Positions 1 to 8,586 of a DNA stretch of 64,000 bases are shown in pieces; position 1 is the first letter of the stretch; every line of letters begins with the position of its first letter. The stretch is taken from NCBI RefSeq assembly GCF_024448165.1, contig NZ_JAMOLN010000001.1:62001-126000 (forward strand), given 5' to 3'. Source of the DNA: Streptomyces longispororuber. Lineage in GTDB: Bacteria > Actinomycetota > Actinomycetes > Streptomycetales > Streptomycetaceae. The translations under genes and the position numbers were made by a program. The notes under the pieces are model-generated. The model was not told the DNA's origin. It did not search any database and was given only the letters and a program-made list of their open reading frames with translations.

Positions 1-91
1 CCTCGCCGTCGAGCTCGAACGCCGCTTCCAACGCCTCCTCGACCTCGTCACGGTCGATCGGCAGCCCCACGAAGACGATCTCCACAAACAC
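1..91 (-). CDS. partial hypothetical protein (N-terminus only)
   Basis: An open frame enters from the left edge on the minus strand and starts at a GTG at 91. A GGAGG lies 6 bases upstream of it, and a second GTG directly before would place the ribosome binding site too close. The 30 visible residues begin VFVEIVFVGLPIDRDEVEEA and are acidic and helix-prone. They look like small Streptomyces proteins of unknown function, but no family can be named from 30 residues. The rest lies outside the window. Confidence 0.6.
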   Translation of the reverse strand, partial: MFVEIVFVGLPIDRDEVEEALEAAFELDGE

Positions 92-1164
92 CACGGTCCT
101 CCATCTCAACCCAGCGAACCATAGCGGTCACAGCACTAGGGAGCGCGTCGCCGCCGGGCCAGGGGCCGTGCCGGGGAGTTGCCGGTCCGCCGTCCTCGGG
201 CGGCCGGAGCCGCATCGCCGACCGTACGGCTCCGGCCCTCCGTTCGCACTGCCGGTGATGGGCATCCTTCCGCATCCTTTGGCTCGGCGAACGGAGTGGT
301 GCGATAGCACGGGGAGGGCCGTGCTATCACGAGCGGTGCTGTCTCCCGACACGGCGTCGCCCCGTACTTCATATCCGATACACGCGCGTAACAGCCCCCA
401 CTAGGCAACATCCACTCCGAGCCTCCTCATGCGCCCACGCCCCGCATGGCCGCAGAGCCCGGGAAAGGAGGGCAGCAAGGCCCAGGAACGAGACCGTCCA
501 GACGCCGCCCCGGCTGCTGTCCGGCGTACGGTCAAGCAGGGCGCATTCAGGTATGCGCGGTCCGCAAGGTAGGCGAGGAGGACGGCCGCTGCCAGCGTCA
601 ATGGCGCGGCAGCGGCCGTCGTGTGCGCGGGACAGGGGGCTCCCCCCGGCCCCGCGTGGGTGTCCGCTGCGGCCCCGGCCGGCGGGAGCGCTCTGTCAGG
701 CGGCAGCGGACGGGGGCTGGAGCCGTGTCTGTCGGCGAATGCGGCCCCAGCATGCCTCTGAGCCGCACGCGGTCATGCCGCCCCTGGGACTGGGAGGCGC
801 GGCAGGGCGCGGGCGGTAACCGCAACGCTCACGGCGCTTACTCACAACACCTCCTCCAGAAGCGGAGCCTGGGCCAGGGGCGCGGTCTCGTTGCTCTCCA
901 TCCCCTCAACAACGAACAGAGCACGCGCCAAGCCACGCCCCGGCCAACACACCCGGGCAAGGCCCACACCTCGGACGGGCCCTGCCAAGGGTTCGGGCCG
1001 ACGCCCTGCCATGCGGCATTTCGCGATCACGCGCTTCCGGGGATGTGCGACGTGCCAACGGAAGGAACAGGTCATCGCCGCGTTGAGGGGTTGCAGACCG
1101 TCCTGGGGCAGGGCACCGTGGGGGTACCCGACGCCGCAGCCCCCCATGTCCTCGGAGGCGAAGG
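92..1164. other. about 1 kb with no supported gene
   Basis: Several overlapping open frames exist on both strands, as expected at this GC content, but none has a convincing ribosome binding site, recognisable domain or protein-like composition. I see no tRNA, repeat array or strong terminator. The last bases carry the GGAGG of the ANTAR gene that follows. Confidence 0.5.
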
Positions 1165-1500
1165 TTGACGTCCAATGCCGAGCAGCCGTCCGAGCTGGCC
1201 GCCCACCTGGAAGCCGCCGAGGACAGGGTGGACGAGTTGCTCGGCGAAGTCCACCAGCTCAAGCATGCAGTGGCCTCACATGCGGATGTCGACCAGGCCA
1301 TCGGCGTTGTCCTCGCCGTCGGCCAACTGACACCGGCCGAAGCCTGGGATGTACTGCGGGAGACCTCCATGCACACGAACACCAAGCTGCGGCGCCTGGC
1401 CGAACTGGTCGTCGAGTGGGGACGGGGCGCCGAGTTGCCCGCAGACATCCGCACCGAGCTCGACCGCCAGCTCCGTGCCCGGCAGGCCGCGTCCGAGTAG
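1165..1500 (+). CDS. ANTAR-domain protein
   Basis: This 111-residue protein starts at TTG 1165, with GGAGG at 1154-1158 six bases upstream. An N-terminal helix (about residues 7-35, AEQPSELAAHLEAAEDRVDE) could form a coiled coil. Residues 36-90 read like an ANTAR domain: VDQAIGVVLAVGQLTPAEAW, then a helix with LRRLAELVVEW. ANTAR domains bind paired hairpins in RNA and usually act as antiterminators. No sensor domain is attached, so it would need a partner or act alone. The gene stands alone, with about 430 bases of non-coding sequence after it. A C-terminal remnant of a similar protein lies at 39281-39414. Confidence 0.8.
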   Translation: MTSNAEQPSELAAHLEAAEDRVDELLGEVHQLKHAVASHADVDQAIGVVLAVGQLTPAEAWDVLRETSMHTNTKLRRLAELVVEWGRGAELPADIRTELDRQLRARQAASE

Positions 1501-1930
1501 GTCCACCAGGAGGCCTGTTGTCCGTGCCGTGCGGTGGTCTGGCGACTCGCCGATACACCTCAGCCCCGTGACGCTGCAATTCTGTCGACCCCGCAGGGGC
1601 GTCACACTGCTGCCGCCTTCGTGGGGCCGGTCGTCCGGCCCGTCTCGCCCGTCGATGGGCGAGGACCGGTGGATTCAGCCCGCCCCGGCACTCCGCACGG
1701 GACTGATCAAGACACCGTGGTGCCGGCCCCGATCCAGCGGACGGTCGTGTGGTCAGCACGCCCGCCCCCTGAAGTCGGGCCCGCGACGAAGGCGCCGTGC
1801 CACGCCACGGGCCCCAGCCGAAAGGGACCTGCCCGACGTGTGCTGACAACTCGCTCCCCCACCGCAACTGAGGCCGCCGTCGGCAAGGAGCGACGTCAAA
1901 CCAGGGCGAGACTGGGAGGAGGCGCCCCAG
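1501..1930. other. no supported gene
   Basis: No convincing gene is visible. A weak inverted repeat (GTGACGC at about 1568 and GCGTCAC at about 1599) could be a terminator for the ANTAR gene, but the stem is short. Confidence 0.35.
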
Positions 1931-1933
1931 CGA

Positions 1934-2035
1934 CCGTGTGCCTGGTGTGATGAACGGCTGCCCTACAAGAAGCGCGGCCGCATGCCGCGTTACTGCAGTA
2001 GATCGTGTCGGCAGCGGGCCTATGAGCTGCACACG
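1934..2035 (+). pseudogene. zinc-finger protein remnant (CxxC...CxxxC)
   Basis: A short stretch in one frame reads CAWCDERLPYKKRGR then MPRYCSRSCRQRAYEL. The spacing CxxC...CxxxC followed by RQRAYE is a motif I know from the N-termini of many small Streptomyces regulatory proteins. There is no start with a ribosome binding site, and the similarity ends at about 2035, where other debris begins. I take it as a remnant, not a working gene. Confidence 0.4.
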
Positions 2036-2174
2036 GTGAGCCTGCCCAGTTCGATGAGCAGGCTGATGACCGCCAGGCTTCCGGGCCCGTCGGCGACAGC
2101 AAGGAGCAGTAGCTGTCCAACGCGCCACTCCCATTCAACGGTCTCCCGCTGGGTACGGAGTCCACCTGAGCACC

Positions 2175-2359
2175 ACGACCCCATCGAGTCCTCCTTCGCG
2201 ACGGATCGACTCCGCGCCAAGGTCACCAAGGGTGCCAAGGGTTCCGGAAGCACGGCCGCTGCCTCGGCCATGGTCTTCAACCTGGTGGAGTTTGCCCAGC
2301 AGCGGTGGCGAGCCGTGAACACACCACACCTCGTCGCGCTGTTCGGTGCCGGGGGGTGA
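2175..2359 (+). pseudogene. IS256-family transposase, C-terminal fragment
   Basis: The frame reads DPIESSFATDRLRAKVTKG and later RAVNTPHLVALF. This is the C-terminal block of Streptomyces IS256 (mutator-type) transposases and aligns by eye with the copy at 43304-44528 (NPIESTFATVRLRTKVTKG, RAVNAPHLVALV). Everything before the DPIES block is missing. At 2359 it abuts the minus-strand transposase pseudogene, so the junction records one insertion or deletion into another element. Confidence 0.8.
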
Positions 2360-3243
2360 CGGAGGACCACAGCCAGACCGGTGGCGCATCACGGTCGCCG
2401 GGCAGGTGATCGACGTGGAGGCTGATCAACGTGCCCTCGACGACGGGGAGATCGCTGTCGTGGTCGATCCATGCGGATCTCTGCTGCAGCTTGGGGTGGA
2501 GTCGGTCCCAAGGCGCGGGCCTCGGCCTTGCCGTAGCGGGCTGTGTCGTTCACCGTGATCACGGACGGCTCGGGCCAGGAGGCGGGCCTGGCCAGGCTGA
2601 ACTCCTTGCCGTGCCGGGGCGGTCACCCGCCCTGGGGATAGGCCTGGGCGTACTCCTTGAGCGAGGGCGCGGGCCGTCGCAGGAGACGGTCCGAACGCAG
2701 CCGCTCGATCAGCTCCACCGGCAGGTCGCGCAGTACCCAGGCCAGCCGCATCACGTCGTAGCCCACGTCCATCACGACCAGGACGTCGCGGTCACCGTCC
2801 TGCCACTGACCGGCCGCGATCAGGCGCTCAACCACGGTCCTCGGCTGACTGGCAGTGACCGCCGCGGCGTCGTTGGCCGGCCCCAGCCGGACCGCGTCCA
2901 GGACCTGTGTCCACGAGGTGCGGTCCGGGGTGAGCACGGCGACGAACGAGTACGGCCAGCCCGGCACTACGTGATCCGATGAGCGGCCGTTACGGCCGTG
3001 TACCAGGCAGAACAGCCGATCCGGCGAGCAGGCGGCGTCCGACCGCAGCCACGGTGAGACGTCGACGGTGAGCACGATCCACTCCACCGGAGCCCGAGTC
3101 GGACCGTCCGCACACAACAGCGCGTCGGTCAGCTCGAAGAACGCGTCCGCACGCGCGGACAGACATCCATAGAAGGCCGTCCGGAAGCTGGACAGTTCCG
3201 CGAGCGCCTCCCGCCCGTCGATCTGCGGCACCACACCCACCCC
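2360..3243 (-). pseudogene. DDE transposase pseudogene, deleted and frameshifted
   Basis: On the minus strand the first 205 codons (3240 to 2623) encode FRTAFYGCLSARADAFFELT, then LTVDVSPWLRSDAACSPDRL and VVMDVGYDVMRLAWVLRDLP. This is the N-terminal half of a common putative Streptomyces DDE transposase with catalytic Asp in VDVSPW and VMDVGYD. About 40 residues seem to be deleted before LTVDVSPW. Homology resumes in other frames: SWPEPSVITVNDTARYGKAE near 2520-2580 and, after a frameshift, WDRLHPKLQQRSAWIDHDSD down to 2360. The C-terminal third is lost where the IS256 fragment begins. Confidence 0.8.
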
Positions 3244-3360
3244 ACGGCCTTCCCACTCAACTCCCCTATACAGCAGCTGAGTTCAGCATCGCGAGGAAGG
3301 CCGCCTCATACCCTGGAATCACTCCAAAGAGTGACGATATGGCCGAGCTAGAGGTTAAGG

Positions 3361-3600
3361 AACAAGCTCAGCGCCCTGTGGAACTTCGCCTACGACGCGG
3401 GCATGGGCGTCGGTGCCGTCGGCTTCGGAGTGCTCGCGAGCCGGACCGGATACCCCTGAGCCTTCGCGCTCACCGCCGCGCTGCTGCTCACCGCGCTCGC
3501 CCCGGCCTGGCGCGACCTCCGGGCCGGCGACCCCCCTCCGGTAGAGACGGCATCCACCCCCGGAGCGTCCGGGACGCCCTCTTTGCCCTCTTCCGCATGC
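3361..3600 (+). pseudogene. MFS transporter C-terminal remnant
   Basis: The plus frame reads SALWNFAYDAGMGVGAVGFG, a stop at 3457-3459, then AFALTAALLLTALAPAWRDL. Glycine-rich helices of this kind form the end of major facilitator transporters. The TGA falls inside what should be the last membrane helix. The N-terminal nine or ten helices are absent. By chance the frame stays open into the chitosanase gene, which has its own start further on. Confidence 0.6.
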
Positions 3601-3660
3601 CACTTTCGTCGCACGAGCTGGCGCACGCGTCTTGCGGAGCGGGTGATTCTGCCAATAGAA

Positions 3661-3673
3661 AGGAAAGGTTCCT
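3661..3673. promoter_or_regulatory. palindrome upstream of the chitosanase gene (CsnR-type operator candidate)
   Basis: AGGAAAGGTTCCT is a palindrome (AGGAA/TTCCT arms around AGG) 170 bases before the chitosanase start. Streptomyces chitosanase genes are known to carry an AGGAA...TTCCT-type box bound by the ROK-family repressor CsnR. Its identity as such a box is inferred. No csnR gene is in the window. Confidence 0.55.
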
Positions 3674-3843
3674 ATCAGTCAGTGGACAGGACAGGGACGA
3701 TCAGCGCTCAGCGTTCCGCAGCTCGTCCAGCACGCTTCCGCACCTTCATGCAGCCCCGAACTCCCCTGCCGGGCCCGCGCGTCGGCCTGCCTCACGCCGC
3801 CCGCGCGAGCAGCACCCGGCCAGACGAGAAACCGGAGAAGCAC

Positions 3844-6009
3844 ATGCCACTCCCCACTCCGCGACGGCGTTCAGCGCCGCCCGGAACGCGGCATCGCACC
3901 CCCGTTCACCGACGCCGGCGCAAGACCGGCTTCAGGATCGCCCTCGCCATGGTGCTCGCCGCCGTCCCCGCGGTGATTCTCCTGAACACCAGTCAGGCAG
4001 CGGCTCCCACCGGGCTCGACGATCCGGTGACGAAGGAGATCGCCATGCAGCTGGTGTCCAGCGCCGAGAACTCCTCGCTGGACTGGAAGGACCAGTTCGC
4101 CTACATCGAGGACATCGACGACGGCCGCGGCTACACGGCCGGGATCGTCGGATTCTGCTCCGGCACCCACGACATGCTCGACCTCGTCGAGTACTACACC
4201 GAGCAGGTGCCCCAGAATCCGCTGGCCGCGTACCTGCCGGCCCTGCGCGAGGTCGACGGCTCCGATTCGCACGAAGGCCTCGACCCCGGCTTCACCGACG
4301 CGTGGAAGAAGGCCGCGCAGACCTCGCAGTTCCAGGCGGCACAGGAACACGAACGCGACCGCGTCTACTTCGACCCGGCCGTCTCCCGGGCCAAGGGGGA
4401 CCACCTCCAGGAGCTGGGCCAGTTCGCCTACTACGACGCGATCGTGATGCACGGCCAGGAGGGCTTCGACTCGATCCGCGCCGCGGCCCGCACCGAGGCC
4501 GACACTCCGGCCGAGGGCGGTGACGAGACCGCGTACCTCAACGCGTTCCTCGACGCCCGTGTGGTGGAGATGAAGAAGGAGGCCGCGCACGAGGACACGA
4601 GCCGGGTGGACACCGCGCAGCGGGTCTTCCTCGACCAGGGGAACCTGCGCCTGAACACACCCCTGGCCTGGCACGTCTACGGGGATCCGTTCGAGATCAC
4701 GCACGATCCCTCGACGGGATCCTCCCCGACCCCCTCACCAACCGAACCGGGCGGCGGGCAGGAGCAGTTGATCTCCCGGGGCAGGCCCGCGAGCTCGTCC
4801 TCCGACGAGGACGCGACGCTCACGGCCGGCCGGGCGGTCGACGGCGACACCGGCACCCGGTGGGCCAGCAAGGAGGGCGCGGACCCGCAGTGGCTCCGTG
4901 TCGACCTCGGCGAGAACTCCACCGTCTCCCGGGTGAAGCTGCTGTGGGAGGCCGCGTACGCCAAGGGCTACCGGGTCGAGATATCCGCCGACGGCACGTC
5001 CTGGAGCCCGCTCGCCGTCGAGGCGAACGGCAACGGCGGCACGGACGAGTGGACCGGCCTGAGCGGCAAGGGCCGCTACCTGCGGGTGTACGGGACGGCG
5101 CGCAGCACCGCGTACGGCTACTCGCTGTTCGAGGTGGAGGCCTACGGGACGAGCGGCTCGGGCCCCGGCCCGACCGATCCGCCGACCGACCCGCCCGCCG
5201 GGGCGTTCACCGTCGTCGGCGCGGGTGACATCGCCGACCGGTGCGACCAGGACGCGGCGGGCTGCCAGCACTTCAAGACCGCCGACCGGGCCGAGGCCAT
5301 CGACCCGGACTTCTACCTCACCCTGGGCGACAACCAGTACGACGACGCCCACCTCGCCGACTTCAAGAACTACTACGACAAGTCCTGGGGCCGCTTCAAG
5401 GCGAACACGTACCCGGTGCCGGGCAACCACGAGTCCTACGACGACTACGAGAACCGGGACGAGAAGGCCTACCGCGAGTACTTCGGCTCCCGCGCCACTC
5501 CGCAGGGCAAGATGTGGTACTCGTACGACCGCGGGAACTGGCACTTCGTCGCGCTCAACTCCAACCGCTTCGACGAGCGCGAGCAGATCGACTGGCTCAA
5601 GGCCGACCTGGCCTCGAACGGAAAGAAGTGCGTGGCCGCGTACTGGCACGAGCCGCTGTTCAGCTCCGGCGACCACGGGAACGTGCCGGTGAGCCGGCCG
5701 GTGTGGGAGCTCCTCGAGTCGGCCGGCGCCGAACTGGTGCTCAACGGGCACGACCACCACTACGAGCGGTTCGCCCCGCAGACCCGGGACGCCAAGGCCG
5801 ACCCGAACGGCATCGTCGAGATCATCGGCGGTGCGGGCGGCAAGGATCTGTACGGCGCCGGCGACACGGTCCAGCCCAACAGCGCGAAGCGCATCTGGGA
5901 CAAGTTCGGTGTGCTGAAGCTCGACTTCACCGACACCGGGTTCCGTTCGCAGTTCGTCGGCACGGACGGAACGGTGCTCGACACCAGCCCCACGTACTCC
6001 TGCCACTGA
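3844..6009 (+). CDS. csnA: secreted chitosanase (GH46) - F5/8 type C domain - calcineurin-like phosphoesterase fusion
   Basis: This 721-residue exported protein starts at ATG 3844. Residues 1-53 are a signal region (RRRRKTGF then a hydrophobic stretch ending in SQAAA). Residues 54-295 are a GH46 chitosanase, an endo-acting beta-1,4-glucosaminide hydrolase. By comparison with the Kitasatospora N174 enzyme (Glu22, Asp40), the catalytic acid is Glu75 (SSAENSS) and the second carboxylate is Asp93 (EDIDDGRGYT). A Pro/Ser/Thr linker leads to an F5/8-C (CBM32-like) domain at about 302-439. A second Pro/Asp-rich linker leads to a metallophosphoesterase at 455-721 with VVGAGDIADRC, LGDNQYDD, GNHES and NGHDHHYERF metal-binding motifs. 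GH46 enzymes are usually single-domain proteins near 240-290 residues, so this is an unusual three-part fusion. An AGGAA/TTCCT palindrome lies upstream. Confidence 0.93.
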   Translation: MPLPTPRRRSAPPGTRHRTPVHRRRRKTGFRIALAMVLAAVPAVILLNTSQAAAPTGLDDPVTKEIAMQLVSSAENSSLDWKDQFAYIEDIDDGRGYTAGIVGFCSGTHDMLDLVEYYTEQVPQNPLAAYLPALREVDGSDSHEGLDPGFTDAWKKAAQTSQFQAAQEHERDRVYFDPAVSRAKGDHLQELGQFAYYDAIVMHGQEGFDSIRAAARTEADTPAEGGDETAYLNAFLDARVVEMKKEAAHEDTSRVDTAQRVFLDQGNLRLNTPLAWHVYGDPFEITHDPSTGSSPTPSPTEPGGGQEQLISRGRPASSSSDEDATLTAGRAVDGDTGTRWASKEGADPQWLRVDLGENSTVSRVKLLWEAAYAKGYRVEISADGTSWSPLAVEANGNGGTDEWTGLSGKGRYLRVYGTARSTAYGYSLFEVEAYGTSGSGPGPTDPPTDPPAGAFTVVGAGDIADRCDQDAAGCQHFKTADRAEAIDPDFYLTLGDNQYDDAHLADFKNYYDKSWGRFKANTYPVPGNHESYDDYENRDEKAYREYFGSRATPQGKMWYSYDRGNWHFVALNSNRFDEREQIDWLKADLASNGKKCVAAYWHEPLFSSGDHGNVPVSRPVWELLESAGAELVLNGHDHHYERFAPQTRDAKADPNGIVEIIGGAGGKDLYGAGDTVQPNSAKRIWDKFGVLKLDFTDTGFRSQFVGTDGTVLDTSPTYSCH

Positions 6010-6079
6010 CCGGCCGACACCGGCGCCCCGGGCGCGTCCGTGAGCACGGGCACGTCCGGGGCGCTTCCCGGGAGTTCTC

Positions 6080-7339
6080 ATGTATCTCGCCGCCGGCCGG
6101 AGCGGACCGTCCTCGACCGCTCCCGCCGCCCTCGAACCCCCCGCGCGCCGCACCCGTGTCGCCTCCACGGTCGTCGCGCTCGGTGCGGTCAGTCTGGTGA
6201 CCGACATCTCCTCGGAGATGGTCACCGCGGTTCTTCCTCTCTACTTCGTCCTCCAACTGGGGCTCAATCCCCTGCAGTTCGGCTTTCTCGACGGGCTGTA
6301 CACCGGCGTCTCGGCCGTCGTCCGCCTGGCCGGCGGGCATCTCGCCGACCGCCGGCAGCGCCACCGGCTCGTCGCGGGCTCCGGCTACGCCCTGTCCGCG
6401 CTGTGCAAGCTGGGGTTGCTGTTCGCCGGCGGCTCCACCGCGGCGCTGTCGGCGACGCTCGCCGCCGACCGGGTCGGCAAGGGCGTGCGGACGGCGCCGC
6501 GCGACGCGATGATCTCGCTGTCCTGCGCCGAGCGGGACCTCGGCCGCGCCTTCGGTGTGCACCGTGCGATGGACACGACGGGTGCGCTGCTGGGCCCGCT
6601 GGCGGCCTTCGCGCTGCTGTGGCTGGCGGTGGACGCGTACGACGTCGTGTTCCTCGTCAGCTTCTGCTTCGGCCTGTTCGGCGTGGTGCTCCTGTACGCG
6701 TTCGTACCGGAGCGGTCGTCGCCCGCGGTCTCCGCGTCCCGTCCGTCCACCCTGCGTGCGGTCCTCCGGCTGCCCGCCGTGCCCGCGTTCCGTCGCGTGC
6801 TGGTCACCGCGTCCCTGCTCGGTCTGGTGTCGGTCGGCGACGGCTTCCTCTATCTCGTCCTGCAGAAGCGTCTCGACCTGGACACGGTCTACTTCCCCCT
6901 GCTTCCGCTGGGCAGCGCCGCCGTCTACCTGCTCCTCGCCGTGCCGATCGGCCGGGCGGCGGACCGGGTGGGCCGCCGGATCCCCTATCTGTGCGGCCAC
7001 CTGGGGCTGCTCGGGGTCTGTCTGGTCCTCTTCTCCCCTGCACCGGGGTGGCCGCTGACAGTCTGCGTGCTGGTGCTGCTCGGCACTTATTACGCGGCCA
7101 CCGACGGAGTCCTCATGGCCCTGGGCGGCCCGGTCGTACCCGAGGAACAGCGGGCGGCCGGTCTGGCGCTGCTGCAGTCGGGGCAGGCGGTCGGGCGGCT
7201 GCTGGCCTCGGTGCTGTTCGGCGCCGCGTGGACGCTCTGGAGCATGCAGGCCGCGCTGGCACTCGCCGCCGCCGGGCTGGCGGCCGGCCTCCTTCTCGCC
7301 CGTTTCCTGTTGCCCGCGCACCCGAGGGAGTCCGGATGA
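6080..7339 (+). CDS. MFS transporter
   Basis: This 419-residue integral membrane protein has about 12 hydrophobic segments. Its first helix region, SLVTDISSEMVTAVLPLYFV, is typical of an MFS subgroup that starts with a (V)TDISSEM motif. The loop between helices 2 and 3 has GHLADRRQRHR, and GKGVRTAPRDAMI is also typical of this subgroup. ATG 6080 follows GGGAG. It ends in a 4-base overlap (ATGA) with the beta-propeller gene, so the two are probably translated together. The substrate cannot be read from the sequence. The chitosanase gene upstream is 70 bases away, but a functional link is only suggested. Confidence 0.88.
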   Translation: MYLAAGRSGPSSTAPAALEPPARRTRVASTVVALGAVSLVTDISSEMVTAVLPLYFVLQLGLNPLQFGFLDGLYTGVSAVVRLAGGHLADRRQRHRLVAGSGYALSALCKLGLLFAGGSTAALSATLAADRVGKGVRTAPRDAMISLSCAERDLGRAFGVHRAMDTTGALLGPLAAFALLWLAVDAYDVVFLVSFCFGLFGVVLLYAFVPERSSPAVSASRPSTLRAVLRLPAVPAFRRVLVTASLLGLVSVGDGFLYLVLQKRLDLDTVYFPLLPLGSAAVYLLLAVPIGRAADRVGRRIPYLCGHLGLLGVCLVLFSPAPGWPLTVCVLVLLGTYYAATDGVLMALGGPVVPEEQRAAGLALLQSGQAVGRLLASVLFGAAWTLWSMQAALALAAAGLAAGLLLARFLLPAHPRESG

Positions 7340-8319
7340 CCCCCACACTCTCCCCGCGCGCCCGGCTCGGCGCCGTCGCCCTGGCCGCCGCCGTACTGGC
7401 CGCGTTCGCCGTCGTCTACACGGTCCGGGCCGTCGGCCGCGACAGGCCCGCCGCCGGCTCCTCGCACCTCACTCTCGACAACACCCCTGGCCTGTACGTC
7501 CGGACGGCCGACGGAAAGGTCGCCGCGCTCGGCGAGCGGGGCCCGCGGAAGACCGCTCTGTCCTGCCGCCGCTTCTACGCGAGCGGCACCGGCGCCGTGT
7601 GCCTCACCACCAAGCCGGGCATCCCGCCCCGCACCCAGGCGATCGTCCTGGACCGGTCGCTGCGTCCGCGGCGCACGGTCACGTTCGGCGGGACGCCCAA
7701 CCGGGCCCGGATCTCTCCGTCCGGTCGGATGGTCTCCTGGACGGTGTTCGTCAGCGGCGACTCGTACTCCGGCGGCTCGTTCTCCACCCGCAGCGGGATC
7801 CTCGACACGCGGACCGGCTACCTCATCAAGAACGTCGAGACCCTTCAGCTCACGCTCGGCGGACGGCGCTACAGCGCGTCCGACGTGAACTACTGGGGCA
7901 TCACGTTCGCCCGGGACGACAACCGCTTCTACGCGACGGTGGCGACGCGCGGGAAGACGTATCTGGTGGAGGGCGATCTGAAGGCCTGGACGGCGCGCGC
8001 CCTGCGGGAGAACGTCGAGTGCCCGTCGCTGTCGCCCGACGGCACCCGCATCGCGTACAAGAAGCGGGTGCGGGACGGGAGCTCGGATCCCTGGCGGCTG
8101 CACGTCCTCGACCTCAGGACGCGGCGCGACACCCCGCTGGCGGAGACACGCAGCGTCGACGACCAGGCCGCGTGGCTGGACGACGGGACCGTGGCCTACG
8201 CCCTGCCCGGGCGGGCGCGCGGCTCCTCGGACGTCTGGTCCGTCCCTGCGGACGGCACGGGCAAGCCGGTGCGCAAGGCCCGGGACGCCTCCTCGCCGAG
8301 CATGAACGCGGTCCGCTGA
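7336..8319 (+). CDS. membrane-anchored TolB-like beta-propeller protein
   Basis: This 327-residue protein overlaps the MFS gene by ATGA. Residues 9-28 form one membrane helix (ARLGAVALAAAVLAAFAVVY), leaving a large extracytoplasmic part. Blades show the TolB/WD40-like pattern of paired strands ending in SPDG or equivalent: ARISPSGRMVSWTVF, CPSLSPDGTRIAYKKR, WRLHVLDLRTRRDTPLA and QAAWLDDGTVAYALPG. It has no catalytic motif. Such proteins usually act as binding or scaffold modules. Coupling to the transporter suggests it helps handle what the transporter moves, but this is inference. Confidence 0.8.
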   Translation: MTPTLSPRARLGAVALAAAVLAAFAVVYTVRAVGRDRPAAGSSHLTLDNTPGLYVRTADGKVAALGERGPRKTALSCRRFYASGTGAVCLTTKPGIPPRTQAIVLDRSLRPRRTVTFGGTPNRARISPSGRMVSWTVFVSGDSYSGGSFSTRSGILDTRTGYLIKNVETLQLTLGGRRYSASDVNYWGITFARDDNRFYATVATRGKTYLVEGDLKAWTARALRENVECPSLSPDGTRIAYKKRVRDGSSDPWRLHVLDLRTRRDTPLAETRSVDDQAAWLDDGTVAYALPGRARGSSDVWSVPADGTGKPVRKARDASSPSMNAVR

Positions 8320-8586
8320 AGCTCCCCGGGCGCCGGTATGAGAGGCGAACGCGCAGCTCAGAAGGGACGGAAGCCAAACGGCGACCGGGCGATAGCGGAG
8401 AGGCGACGGCACGGCGACGGCGCACGGGAAGGTGAGGGTCGCAAGGAGTCCACCGACTCGGGACGGAAAGACCTGAGGTGCGCCATGAGGGCAGGCCCGA
8501 TCGAGCTGCGGCACGGACCCGGTGCCGCCCGGCATCGGCTGCCGAGCGCGCACAGGCGTCCGGCGGCCGATGCGTCGAGGGCGTCG

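Noticed and set aside
446..1168. A 240-codon plus-strand frame near the left edge
   Set aside because: Arg/Gly-rich with no domain or good start; it ends where the ANTAR gene begins.
4735..6225. A 496-codon antisense frame over the chitosanase fusion
   Set aside because: Low-complexity Val/Gly/Arg composition typical of GC-rich antisense frames; the sense strand has clear catalytic motifs.
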